NCBI GenBank assembly: GCA_004366385.1
Contig: SIRU01000032.1
Location: 1 to 52,383, forward strand
Direction: 5' to 3'
Length of the DNA: 52,383 bases
Source: Actinomycetota bacterium
GTDB lineage: Bacteria; Actinomycetota; Thermoleophilia; Gaiellales; Gaiellaceae
The notes under the pieces are model-generated. The model did no database searches and had not been told where the DNA came from. It worked only from the letters and a program-made list of their open reading frames with translations. Below, in pieces: positions 24,746-31,769 of the stretch (positions are counted from its first letter, which is position 1; each line of letters opens with the position of its first letter). A program made the translations under genes and the position numbers.

Positions 24746-24861
24746 AGTTGTGGCACGTTCTTCGCAATGTGCGGGCGTCCGACCCGCACGGTGCGACAAA
24801 GGGTCAGACCCGGGACACGTCCGCTACGGACGGGTCGAAGCGCAACAAGAGTGCGACAACT
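24746..24861. repeat. small element with imperfect terminal inverted repeats
   Basis: AGTTGTGGCAC (24746-24756) and the inverted GTGCGACAACT (24851-24861) match at 10 of 11 positions. Between them lie the palindrome GGGTCAGACCC (24801-24811) and CGTCCGCTACGGAC (24818-24831), the latter repeated from 24690-24703. The 197-base space between the phosphotransferase and rsmB holds no gene. It resembles a degenerate non-autonomous insertion, but no target duplication is evident. Confidence 0.4.
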
Positions 24862-24882
24862 CGTCCACAGGCAAGGCCGGGG

Positions 24883-26121
24883 TCAGACGCGCAGTCGCGC
24901 GACGAAGAAGCCGGAGGTGCCGTGGACGTGCGGCAGCGTCTGGAGGAGCTCGGGGCGGGTGGCGTGGCGGAACGCCGGCCACTCGTCGCCGAGCGTCGCG
25001 TCCACCTCGAGCCCGGACGCGTCCACGACCGCCTCCGCCTCGTCCGCGTTCACCGTGCACACCGAGTAGACGACGACACCGCCGGGCTTCACGCGCGCCG
25101 CAGCCGCGTGCAGCAGCTCGCGCTGGAGCTCCGGCAGAGGCTCTGCGCGCCATCGCAGATCGGGCCGCGCGTTCAGCACGCCGAGGCCGGAGCAGGGCGC
25201 GTCCACGAGCGCGCGGTCGAACCCCGTCAGCTCGGACGGAAGGTCGCGCCCGTCCGCGACGACGACGCGCACGTTCTCAGCGCCGAGCCGCCGCACGTTC
25301 TCCTCCAGCTCCCGCGCCCGCGCCTCGTCCACCTCCACCGCGACGACCTCGGCCGCGAGCATCGTCGCCTTCCCGCCCGGCGCGGCGCACAGGTCGAGCA
25401 CGCGCTCGCCCTCACGCGCGCCGACCGCCAGCCCCGCGAGCTGCGACCCCCGGCTCTGCGGCCAGATCCGGCCCTCCGCGAGCGCCTTCTCGTCCACGCG
25501 CGAGACCCGCCACGCACCCGGCACGTCCGTCGGCTCGCCGTCGATCTCGCCGCGCACGAGTCGCACGACGAGCTCGCCCGGCTCGTTCTGCGCCCGCATG
25601 AGCGCGAGCGCTCCCTGCGCCCCGAGGTCACGCCACCAGACCTCCGCCACCCAGTCCGGGTACGAGTGCTTGAGGGCCGCCGCGCGCGCCGTGCCCTCCG
25701 GTAGCGAGTCGAGCAGCGGCCCGATCCCGTCCGCGAGCCGCCGCAGCACCGCGTTCGTGAACGCGACCGCCCGCTGGAGCCCGGCCGCGCGCACGAGCTC
25801 GACCGACTCGTTCACCGCCGCGTAGCGCGGGACCCCGTCGACGTAGCCGAGCTGGTACGCCCCGAGCCGCAGCGCGGCCCGCACCGGCGGGTCGAGCCGG
25901 TGGACGCGGCGTCGGCCGAGCGTCTCGATCGCGTGGTCGAGCGTCCGCACGCGCTGAACCGCGCCGAACGCCAGCCGCCGCGCGAGCGCGCGGTCGCGCT
26001 CGTCCAGCCCATCTGCAGCCGTCCGGAAGACCCTGTCCGCGTACGCGTCCTGCTCGAACACGCGGAGGAGGACATCGTAGGCCGCCCGCCGCGCCGGGCT
26101 TATCTGAGCCCGCGCAGCCAC
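24883..26121 (-). CDS. rsmB: 16S rRNA (cytosine967-C5)-methyltransferase RsmB
   Basis: 412 residues. The NusB-like N-terminal RNA-binding domain (SPARRAAYDVLLRVFEQDAYADRVF) is followed by a Rossmann methyltransferase with SAM loop LDLCAAPGGKATMLA and the two m5C-MTase cysteines in VDAPCSGLGVL and YSVCTVNADE. GTG start at 26121, 22 bases inside fmt, so translation is coupled. Its stop codon lies within a GGGGTCAGAC sequence resembling the palindrome 70 bases downstream. Conserved priA-def-fmt-rsmB order. Confidence 0.96.
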   Translation of the reverse strand: MAARAQISPARRAAYDVLLRVFEQDAYADRVFRTAADGLDERDRALARRLAFGAVQRVRTLDHAIETLGRRRVHRLDPPVRAALRLGAYQLGYVDGVPRYAAVNESVELVRAAGLQRAVAFTNAVLRRLADGIGPLLDSLPEGTARAAALKHSYPDWVAEVWWRDLGAQGALALMRAQNEPGELVVRLVRGEIDGEPTDVPGAWRVSRVDEKALAEGRIWPQSRGSQLAGLAVGAREGERVLDLCAAPGGKATMLAAEVVAVEVDEARARELEENVRRLGAENVRVVVADGRDLPSELTGFDRALVDAPCSGLGVLNARPDLRWRAEPLPELQRELLHAAAARVKPGGVVVYSVCTVNADEAEAVVDASGLEVDATLGDEWPAFRHATRPELLQTLPHVHGTSGFFVARLRV

Positions 26122-26906
26122 GCGTCGTACTCCATGCGGCGGCCGCCCTCGGGCTGCACCTCCAGCGGCTCGAACCCGCCGTCCTCGCCGACCCGGGCGC
26201 GCCAGACCGTCACGCGGCGGCCGTGCAGCTCGGCGCGCGCGCCGATGTGCGGCGAGAGCGCCCGAACCGTGTCGACGAGCTCGCGCGCCGGCCGCTCGAG
26301 GCCGAGGATGCGGTCGTCGGGCTCGATCTTGTGCGCGTACGTGACCCCCTCCTCGGGCTGTGGGCGGAGCTCGAGCACGTCGGCCGCGAGCACCTCGTCG
26401 AGCAGCTCGACCGCCAGGGGCGCCGCCTTCGCGTACACCGCGCCCGCGTCGTCGTCCTCCTCGATCAGAAACGGGGCCTGCGCCGCAATCGGGCCCGCGT
26501 CGAGCTCCTTCACCAGCTCGATCACCGTGACGCCGGTCTCGACCTCGCCGGCCATGATTGCGCGCTCGACCGGCGCCGCGCCGCGCCAGCGCGGGAGCAG
26601 CGACGGGTGCACGTTGAGCCAGAGGTACTCCGCGAGCAGTGCCTCGGGGACGATCCGGCCGTACGCCACCGCGACGACCCTCGGCGCGCCGAGCTCGAGC
26701 CCGGGCCCGAGCTTCTCCGGCTGGAGCACCGGGATCCCGAGCCGCTCGGCTGCCTTCTTCGCGGGGGGCGCGGTGAGCTTCCGCCCGCGGCCGGCGGGCG
26801 CGTCCGGGCGCGTGAGCAGCGCGGAGATCTCGTGCCGCCCGGCGAGGCGCTCCAGGACGTCCGCACCGAACGGCGAGGTGGCGGCGACCGCGACGCGTCG
26901 GTTCAA
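26100..26906 (-). CDS. fmt: methionyl-tRNA formyltransferase
   Basis: Formylates the initiator Met-tRNA. 268 residues; the catalytic domain is complete with LNVHPSLLPRWRGAAPV (Asn and His of the N-H-D triad) and ELDAGPIAAQ (Asp). The C-terminal OB-like tRNA-binding domain is shorter than in the 315-residue E. coli enzyme, but VTVWRARV remains. The TTG start at 26906 overlaps the def stop as TTGA. Confidence 0.95.
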   Translation of the reverse strand: MNRRVAVAATSPFGADVLERLAGRHEISALLTRPDAPAGRGRKLTAPPAKKAAERLGIPVLQPEKLGPGLELGAPRVVAVAYGRIVPEALLAEYLWLNVHPSLLPRWRGAAPVERAIMAGEVETGVTVIELVKELDAGPIAAQAPFLIEEDDDAGAVYAKAAPLAVELLDEVLAADVLELRPQPEEGVTYAHKIEPDDRILGLERPARELVDTVRALSPHIGARAELHGRRVTVWRARVGEDGGFEPLEVQPEGGRRMEYDAWLRGLR

Positions 26907-27490
26907 CCGCGGAGCCCGAGCACGGGCTGCGGGCGGAGCGTCGCGAGCGCGGCGCGGCGCGCCTCGTCGTCGGTGCGGTCGAGGATGAGGACGCCGTCCA
27001 AGTGATCGAGCTCGTGCTGGACGATGCGCGCAGACGGCAGCTCGAGCTCGAGCTCGACGCGCTCGCCGTCGCCGTCGAGCCCCTCGATCGTGACGCGTGC
27101 CGGCCGCTCGACCGGCACGAGCACGCCCTGGAGCGAGAGGCAGCCCTCGTCGTCCGCCTCCGTCTCGTCCGAGCGCTTCGTGATCACCGGGTTGACGAGA
27201 ACGCGGTCCTCGCCGTCGTGCACGAAGACGAAGAGCCGCCGCAGGACGCCGACCTGCGTCGCCGCGAGCCCGACTCCCTGCGCCTCGTGCATGAGCGCGG
27301 TCATCCGCTCCGCGAGCCGGCGCAGGTCGTCGTCGACCTCCTCGACCTGGCGCGCCTTCATTCGCAGCGCCGGGTCCGGGTACTGGCGGATGCGCGCGAG
27401 CGCGATCCGCCGGCGCGCCTCGAGCTCGAGCTCCTCGTCGTGCGAGTGCTCGTCCTCCTCATGCTCGTGCTCGTGGTCGTGCTCGGCCAT
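26903..27490 (-). CDS. def: peptide deformylase with His/Glu-rich N-terminal extension
   Basis: Removes the formyl group from nascent proteins using an active-site metal. All three family motifs are present: GVGLAATQVG (72-81), EGCLSL (115-120, metal ligand Cys) and QHELDHLDG (158-166, two His ligands and the catalytic Glu). The first about 20 residues, with six His among Asp/Glu, precede the usual start (IRQYPDPALR at about 34) and look metal-binding. The ATG at 27490 is the only ordinary start that includes the conserved core. It lies 24 bases after priA and overlaps fmt. Confidence 0.95.
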   Translation of the reverse strand: MAEHDHEHEHEEDEHSHDEELELEARRRIALARIRQYPDPALRMKARQVEEVDDDLRRLAERMTALMHEAQGVGLAATQVGVLRRLFVFVHDGEDRVLVNPVITKRSDETEADDEGCLSLQGVLVPVERPARVTIEGLDGDGERVELELELPSARIVQHELDHLDGVLILDRTDDEARRAALATLRPQPVLGLRG

Positions 27491-27514
27491 GCGCGGCGAG
27501 TGTAGACGAGGCCG

Positions 27515-29443
27515 CTAGAGGGATTGCGGGTCGACGTCGACGACCGCGGAGAGCGAGTCGCGGCGCATCGCCGGGGCGGCTGCGGCGAGCAGGGCGGCGG
27601 CGCGGCGGGCGAGCGCGCGCGGCGACTCCGTCTTCGCGACGAGCTGCGCGCGGTGGCGGCCGCGGAGGCGGAGGAGGGGCGCCGGGCCGAGGATCCGTGC
27701 GCCCGTCGCGCGCAGCCCTTCGCGCAGCTCCTCGAGGACGCGGCGCGGCCCGGACGGCTCCGGCCCGGAGACGACGATCGAGACGAGATGCGCGAAGGGC
27801 GGGTACGCGAGCTCCTCGCGCCGCCGGAGCTCGAGGGCAAGGAACCCCGCGACGTCGTGGCGCGCTGCATACGCGAGCGGGGTCGCGTCCGGCTGAAAGG
27901 TCTGGACGAGCACCTTTCCCGGGGCATCGCGCCCGCTCCGTCCGGCGAGCTGGGTCACGAGCTGGAACGTGCGCTCCTCGGCACGGAAGTCGGGGAACGC
28001 GAGGCCGGTGTCGGCGTCGACGACGGCGGCGACCGCGACCCCTGGGAAGTGGTGGCCCTTCGCGACCATCTGCGTCCCGATCAACGCGGCGGCCTGCGCG
28101 GTCGAGAAGCGCTGGAGCGCCTCGCGCAGCGCACCCGCCTTCGCGGCCGTGTCCGCGTCGAGCCTGATCCGCTCGAGACCGGGCAGGCGCTTCTCCAGCT
28201 CGGTCTCGAGGCGCTGCGTGCCCGCCCCCACGCGCGCGAGCTCCACCGAGCCGCACTCGGGACAGCTCGGCGGCAGCTGCTCGGTGAAGCCGCAGTGGTG
28301 GCAGTGCAGGCGCTCGTCGCGGTGGAGCGTGAGCGTGACATCGCAGCTTCGGCACCGGCGCGATACGCCACACGCGCGGCAGTGGATCGCGCCCGAGACG
28401 CCGCGGCGGTTGAGGAGGAGGATCGCACGGCCGCCGCTCTCCTCGACCGCGGCGAGCTCGGCGAGGAGCGGCGCCGAGAGCGGGTAGCCGGCCTCGCGAC
28501 GGAGGTCGACGATGCGGACGGTCGGCATCGGCGCGCCGATCCGCGACGGGAGCGCGAGCCGCTCCAGCCGCGCCCAGCTCTCCACCCGCGGAGTGGCGCT
28601 CCCGTACACGGCGACCGCGCCCTCGAGCGCGGCCCGCTTCGCGGCGACCGTGCGGGCGTCGTAGCGCGGGTCGGACTCCTGCTTGAACGAGGCGTCGTGC
28701 TCCTCGTCGACGACGATCAGCCCGAGCTCGGGCACGGGCGCGAAGACCGCCGAGCGCGCCCCGACGACGATGCGCGCCTCGCCGCACGCGATCCGCTCCC
28801 GCTCGTCGCGGCGCTCGGCCTCGGTGAGCGCGGAGTGCAGCACCGCCACGCCGTCGCCGAAGCGCGCGGCGAAGCGGCCGACGGTCTGCGGCGTGAGCGC
28901 GATCTCCGGGACGAGCACGATCGCGCCGCGGCCGCGTTCGAGCGCAGCCGCGCACGCGCGGAGGTAGACCTCGGTCTTGCCGCTCCCGGTCGGGCCGTGC
29001 AGGAGGACGTGGCCGCCGCCCTCGTCGAGCGCGCGAACGATGCGGTCGACGGCCGCGTGCTGCGCGTCGGTGAGCTCGGCGGGCGCCGCCTCGCCGGGGA
29101 GCCCGTCGCGTGCGGCGGGCGCGCGGCGCTCTCCTCTCCGCGCGCGCGCATGCGGCGCGGCGAGCGCGAGCGCGCGGGCCGGCGTCGAGCCGTAGTACTC
29201 CGCGAGCCAGAGCGCGAGCTCCACGAGCGCCGCCGGGACGCGGTCGACGACCGGACCTGCGGCGGCGGGCTCGACCCCCTCGGGCGCCTCCACGCCCACA
29301 TCGACGACGACCCCACGCAGCTTCCTGCCCCCGAGCCCGACCGAGACGACCGCCCCGCGGCCGACGTCGTCCGGGACCTCGTACGTGAACGGCCGCGCGA
29401 GCGCCCGGGCGGTGACGAGGGGGTAGATCTCCGCGAGCGGCAT
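27515..29443 (-). CDS. priA: primosomal protein N' (replication restart helicase PriA)
   Basis: Restarts collapsed replication forks by loading the replicative helicase. 642 residues from the ATG at 29443 (MPLAEIYPLV); the frame extends 17 codons further, but that part does not look coding. Seen: N-terminal 3'-DNA-binding domain, Walker A GPTGSGKTEVYLR, DEEHD box (VVDEEHDASFKQ), the eight-cysteine zinc region (CRACGVSRRCRSC, CHHC, CPEC), GTQMVAKGHHFPGV and QLAGRSGRD. Slightly shorter than E. coli PriA (732). First gene of priA-def-fmt-rsmB. Confidence 0.96.
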   Translation of the reverse strand: MPLAEIYPLVTARALARPFTYEVPDDVGRGAVVSVGLGGRKLRGVVVDVGVEAPEGVEPAAAGPVVDRVPAALVELALWLAEYYGSTPARALALAAPHARARRGERRAPAARDGLPGEAAPAELTDAQHAAVDRIVRALDEGGGHVLLHGPTGSGKTEVYLRACAAALERGRGAIVLVPEIALTPQTVGRFAARFGDGVAVLHSALTEAERRDERERIACGEARIVVGARSAVFAPVPELGLIVVDEEHDASFKQESDPRYDARTVAAKRAALEGAVAVYGSATPRVESWARLERLALPSRIGAPMPTVRIVDLRREAGYPLSAPLLAELAAVEESGGRAILLLNRRGVSGAIHCRACGVSRRCRSCDVTLTLHRDERLHCHHCGFTEQLPPSCPECGSVELARVGAGTQRLETELEKRLPGLERIRLDADTAAKAGALREALQRFSTAQAAALIGTQMVAKGHHFPGVAVAAVVDADTGLAFPDFRAEERTFQLVTQLAGRSGRDAPGKVLVQTFQPDATPLAYAARHDVAGFLALELRRREELAYPPFAHLVSIVVSGPEPSGPRRVLEELREGLRATGARILGPAPLLRLRGRHRAQLVAKTESPRALARRAAALLAAAAPAMRRDSLSAVVDVDPQSL

Positions 29444-29489
29444 CGCCGACGAGCGTATCCGCGCCCTCGGAAGCGCCCGGTCGGACGAC

Positions 29490-29514
29490 CCCAAGTTACA
29501 CGTTGTAACTTGGG
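29490..29514. promoter_or_regulatory. perfect 11-base-arm palindrome, unknown operator, site 1
   Basis: Arms CCCAAGTTACA and TGTAACTTGGG are separated by CGT. It lies in the 190-base divergent region between priA and the iron importer, 47 bases upstream of the priA start. AT-rich in a very GC-rich context and between divergent genes, so a regulator site is more likely than a terminator. The protein that binds is not known. Confidence 0.5.
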
Positions 29515-29562
29515 ACCCCCGCCCTACCCGGCCCGCTCTGCAACGGGCGTTCCAGGCACTTG

Positions 29563-29577
29563 GTTACACGTTGTAAC
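29563..29577. promoter_or_regulatory. palindrome GTTACA-CGT-TGTAAC, unknown operator, site 2
   Basis: It repeats the core of the site at 29490-29514, including the CGT centre and the following CTTGG, exactly 68 bases away. It is 57 bases upstream of the ATPase start. The duplication with preserved centre argues for a specific DNA-binding protein. Confidence 0.45.
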
Positions 29578-29616
29578 TTGGCGCGAGCGTCCCGCCTGGA
29601 CGCGTGCTCGAGCGGG

Positions 29617-29634
29617 TGTAAGGTTCCCCTTACA
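29617..29634. promoter_or_regulatory. predicted metal-regulator operator 1 (TGTAAGG-N4-CCTTACA)
   Basis: A perfect 7+4+7 palindrome ending on the A of the ATPase ATG. The arms recur exactly at 30665-30682. The TAAGG/CCTTA form resembles the TTAGG/CCTAA halves of DtxR/IdeR boxes, and a DtxR-family gene lies at 34.6 kb. Regulation by that protein is inferred. Confidence 0.6.
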
Positions 29635-30653
29635 TGGGCTGTTCGATGATCCGGCTCGAGGGCGTCACGAAGCGGTTCGGCACCGTCACGGCCGTCGACG
29701 AGGCGCACCTCTGCGTCGACCGCGGCGAGATCGTCGCGCTCCTCGGCCCGTCCGGCTGCGGGAAGACGACGCTGCTCCGGCTCGTCGCCGGGTTCGAGCG
29801 GCCGGACGGGGGCGCTGTCGAGGTCGCGGGCCGCACGTGCAGCGGCCCGGGCACCTGGATCGCCCCGGAGGAGCGCCGCGTCGGGATGGTCTTCCAGGAC
29901 TACGCGCTCTTCCCGCACCTGACCGTCGCCGAGAACGTCGGCTTCGGCGTCCCGCGCCGCGAGCGCGCCACCCGCGTCGCGGAGCTCCTCGAGATCGTCG
30001 GCCTGACGGAGCAGCGCCGCCGCTACCCGCACGAGCTCTCCGGCGGCCAGCAGCAACGCGTCGCCCTCGCCCGCGCCCTCGCCCCCAGCCCCGAGCTCGT
30101 CCTCCTCGACGAGCCGTGGTCGAACGTCGACCCGTTCCTCCGCGAGACGCTCCGCGCGGAGGTGGCAGAGATCTTCCGCCCGCTCGGCGTGACCGTCGTC
30201 CTCGTGACGCACGACCGCGAGGAGGCGTTCTCGCTCGCCGACCGCATCGCGCTCATGCGCAACGGCACGATCCTCCAGGAAGGCACGCCCGAGGAGCTCT
30301 ACTTCTCGCCCGCCTCGCGCTGGGCCGCCGAGTTCGTCGGCGCGGCGAACGTCCTCTCAGGCCCTGTCGTCGGCGGCCTGGTCGAGACACCGCTCGGCAC
30401 GTTCCCCGCGAACGGCAGCTCCACGCACGCGGATGCGAGCGTCCTCGTCCGCCCCGAGCTGCTCGAGCTCGAGCCCGACCCCGCCGGCCCGGCCGAGGTG
30501 GTCGCGCGCGAGTTCCGCGGCCACGACGTCCTCTACCGCGTCCTCCTCGAAGGAGTCGAGCTCGTCTCGCAGCGCCCCTCGACCGAGGTCGTCCCGCTCG
30601 GCTCCCGCGTCTCCATCCGCCTGCACAACGGGCGGGTTCCCGTTGTCGACTGA
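29634..30653 (+). CDS. fbpC: Fe(III)-type ABC importer ATP-binding protein (FbpC-like)
   Basis: Drives import of the ligand delivered by the adjacent binding protein. 339 residues: Walker A GPSGCGKTT (38-46), Q-loop FQDYALFPHLTV, signature LSGGQQQRVALARAL (135-149), Walker B LVLLDEPWSNVD, switch His VTHDREEA, then a C-terminal TOBE domain (LVRPELLELEPD). This layout is typical of FbpC/PotA/CysA importers. The ATG at 29634 sits in the operator; an in-frame ATG at 29646 (MIRLEGV) matches the family N-terminus equally well. Neither has a clear ribosome binding site. Confidence 0.93.
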   Translation: MGCSMIRLEGVTKRFGTVTAVDEAHLCVDRGEIVALLGPSGCGKTTLLRLVAGFERPDGGAVEVAGRTCSGPGTWIAPEERRVGMVFQDYALFPHLTVAENVGFGVPRRERATRVAELLEIVGLTEQRRRYPHELSGGQQQRVALARALAPSPELVLLDEPWSNVDPFLRETLRAEVAEIFRPLGVTVVLVTHDREEAFSLADRIALMRNGTILQEGTPEELYFSPASRWAAEFVGAANVLSGPVVGGLVETPLGTFPANGSSTHADASVLVRPELLELEPDPAGPAEVVAREFRGHDVLYRVLLEGVELVSQRPSTEVVPLGSRVSIRLHNGRVPVVD

Positions 30654-30664
30654 TCCGCAGTCCG

Positions 30665-30682
30665 TGTAAGGTCTGCCTTACA
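30665..30682. promoter_or_regulatory. predicted metal-regulator operator 2 (TGTAAGG-N4-CCTTACA)
   Basis: Same arms and spacing as the site at 29617-29634; only the four central bases differ. A further CTTACA half-site is at 30700-30705, just before the binding-protein ribosome binding site. Placed to control the binding-protein gene separately from the ATPase gene. Confidence 0.6.
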
Positions 30683-30722
30683 CCGCGGCTGAGGTGTGTC
30701 TTACATCAGGAGGGAACGGAGA

Positions 30723-31745
30723 ATGAGGAAGCTGACAGTCGCCGCGCTCGCGGCAGTCATCACCGCGCTGACGGTCGTCGCCGGCGCCGCCACGGCCCCG
30801 GAGCAGACGACCTCGCTGACGATCTACTCGGGCCGCGACCGCGTGCTCGTCGAGCCGGTGCTCGACCGGTTCGAGCAGGAGACGGGGATCGACGTGAACG
30901 TCCGCTACGCGTCCTCGACCGCGCTCGCGACGGCGCTCGTCGAGGAGGGGCGGAACAGCCCCGCCGACGTCTTCTGGTCGACCGAGCCAGGGACGCTCGG
31001 CCTCGTCGCCGCCCGCGGCCTGCTGAAGCCGCTGCCGCAGGCGACGATGAACAAGGCGCCCGCGCGCTTCTCGACGCGGAGCAAGCGCTGGGTCGGGACG
31101 AGCGCCCGCTCGCGCGTCCTCGTCTACAACACGCAACTGCTCGAGCAGTCGCAGCTCCCGCGCACGATCTGGGGCCTGACGAACTCGCGCTGGAAGGGGA
31201 AGATCGGCATCGCGCCGACCAACGGCTCGTTCCAGGCCTTCCTCGGCGCGGCGATCCACCTGCACGGGGAAGCGCGCATGCGCACGTGGCTCCGCGGCAT
31301 CCGCAACAACGAGCCGAGGACGTACCCGAACAACACGACGACCGTGCAAGCGGTCGCACGCGGCGACGTCGCCGTCGGCCTCGTGAACCACTACTACCTC
31401 TACAACGTGCTCGCGGACACACCGGGGCTGCCGATCAGGAACCACTGGTTCCAGTCGGGCGACCCCGGCTCGCTCGTGCTCGCCGCGGGCGTCGGCATCG
31501 TGAGCTCGACGAAGAAGCACGCAGCCGCACAGCGGTTCGTCGAGTTCCTGCACTCGAAGTGGGCGCAGCGCTTCATCGCGCGCGGGCCGGGCGCGGCCGA
31601 GTACCCGGTGGTCAGGGGCGTGCCGATCCGGCCCGGCCTCCGGCCGCTCGCGCAGGTGAAGGGGCCGAAGTACAGCCTCGGGCGGCTCTCCGTGGACCTG
31701 CCGAAGGCCGTGCGGCTCCTGCTCGAGGTGGGCTTGCTCAAGTGA
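30723..31745 (+). CDS. fbpA: Fe(III) ABC transporter substrate-binding protein (FbpA-like)
   Basis: Extracytoplasmic ligand-binding protein. 340 residues from the ATG at 30723, preceded by GGAGGG at 30709-30714; an upstream in-frame ATG at 30696 overlaps the operator half-site region and is less likely. A signal peptide MRKLTVAALAAVITALTVVA is followed by LTIYSGRDRVLVEPVLDRFEQETGIDV, the typical start of class-II iron-binding proteins. The paired tyrosines at 224-225 (NHYYLYN) correspond to the Fe(III)-coordinating Tyr pair of FbpA. No lipobox is visible, so how it is kept at the membrane is unclear. Confidence 0.93.
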   Translation: MRKLTVAALAAVITALTVVAGAATAPEQTTSLTIYSGRDRVLVEPVLDRFEQETGIDVNVRYASSTALATALVEEGRNSPADVFWSTEPGTLGLVAARGLLKPLPQATMNKAPARFSTRSKRWVGTSARSRVLVYNTQLLEQSQLPRTIWGLTNSRWKGKIGIAPTNGSFQAFLGAAIHLHGEARMRTWLRGIRNNEPRTYPNNTTTVQAVARGDVAVGLVNHYYLYNVLADTPGLPIRNHWFQSGDPGSLVLAAGVGIVSSTKKHAAAQRFVEFLHSKWAQRFIARGPGAAEYPVVRGVPIRPGLRPLAQVKGPKYSLGRLSVDLPKAVRLLLEVGLLK

Positions 31746-31769
31746 GCCGGATCGCGTGAGCCAGATCAC

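Noticed and set aside
29490-29514. Palindrome as an intrinsic terminator
   Set aside because: It lies between divergent genes, so nothing is there to terminate; an operator is more plausible.
27524-31759. A 1,411-codon plus-strand open frame over priA, fbpC and fbpA
   Set aside because: It crosses well-supported genes on both strands and has no coherent protein features.
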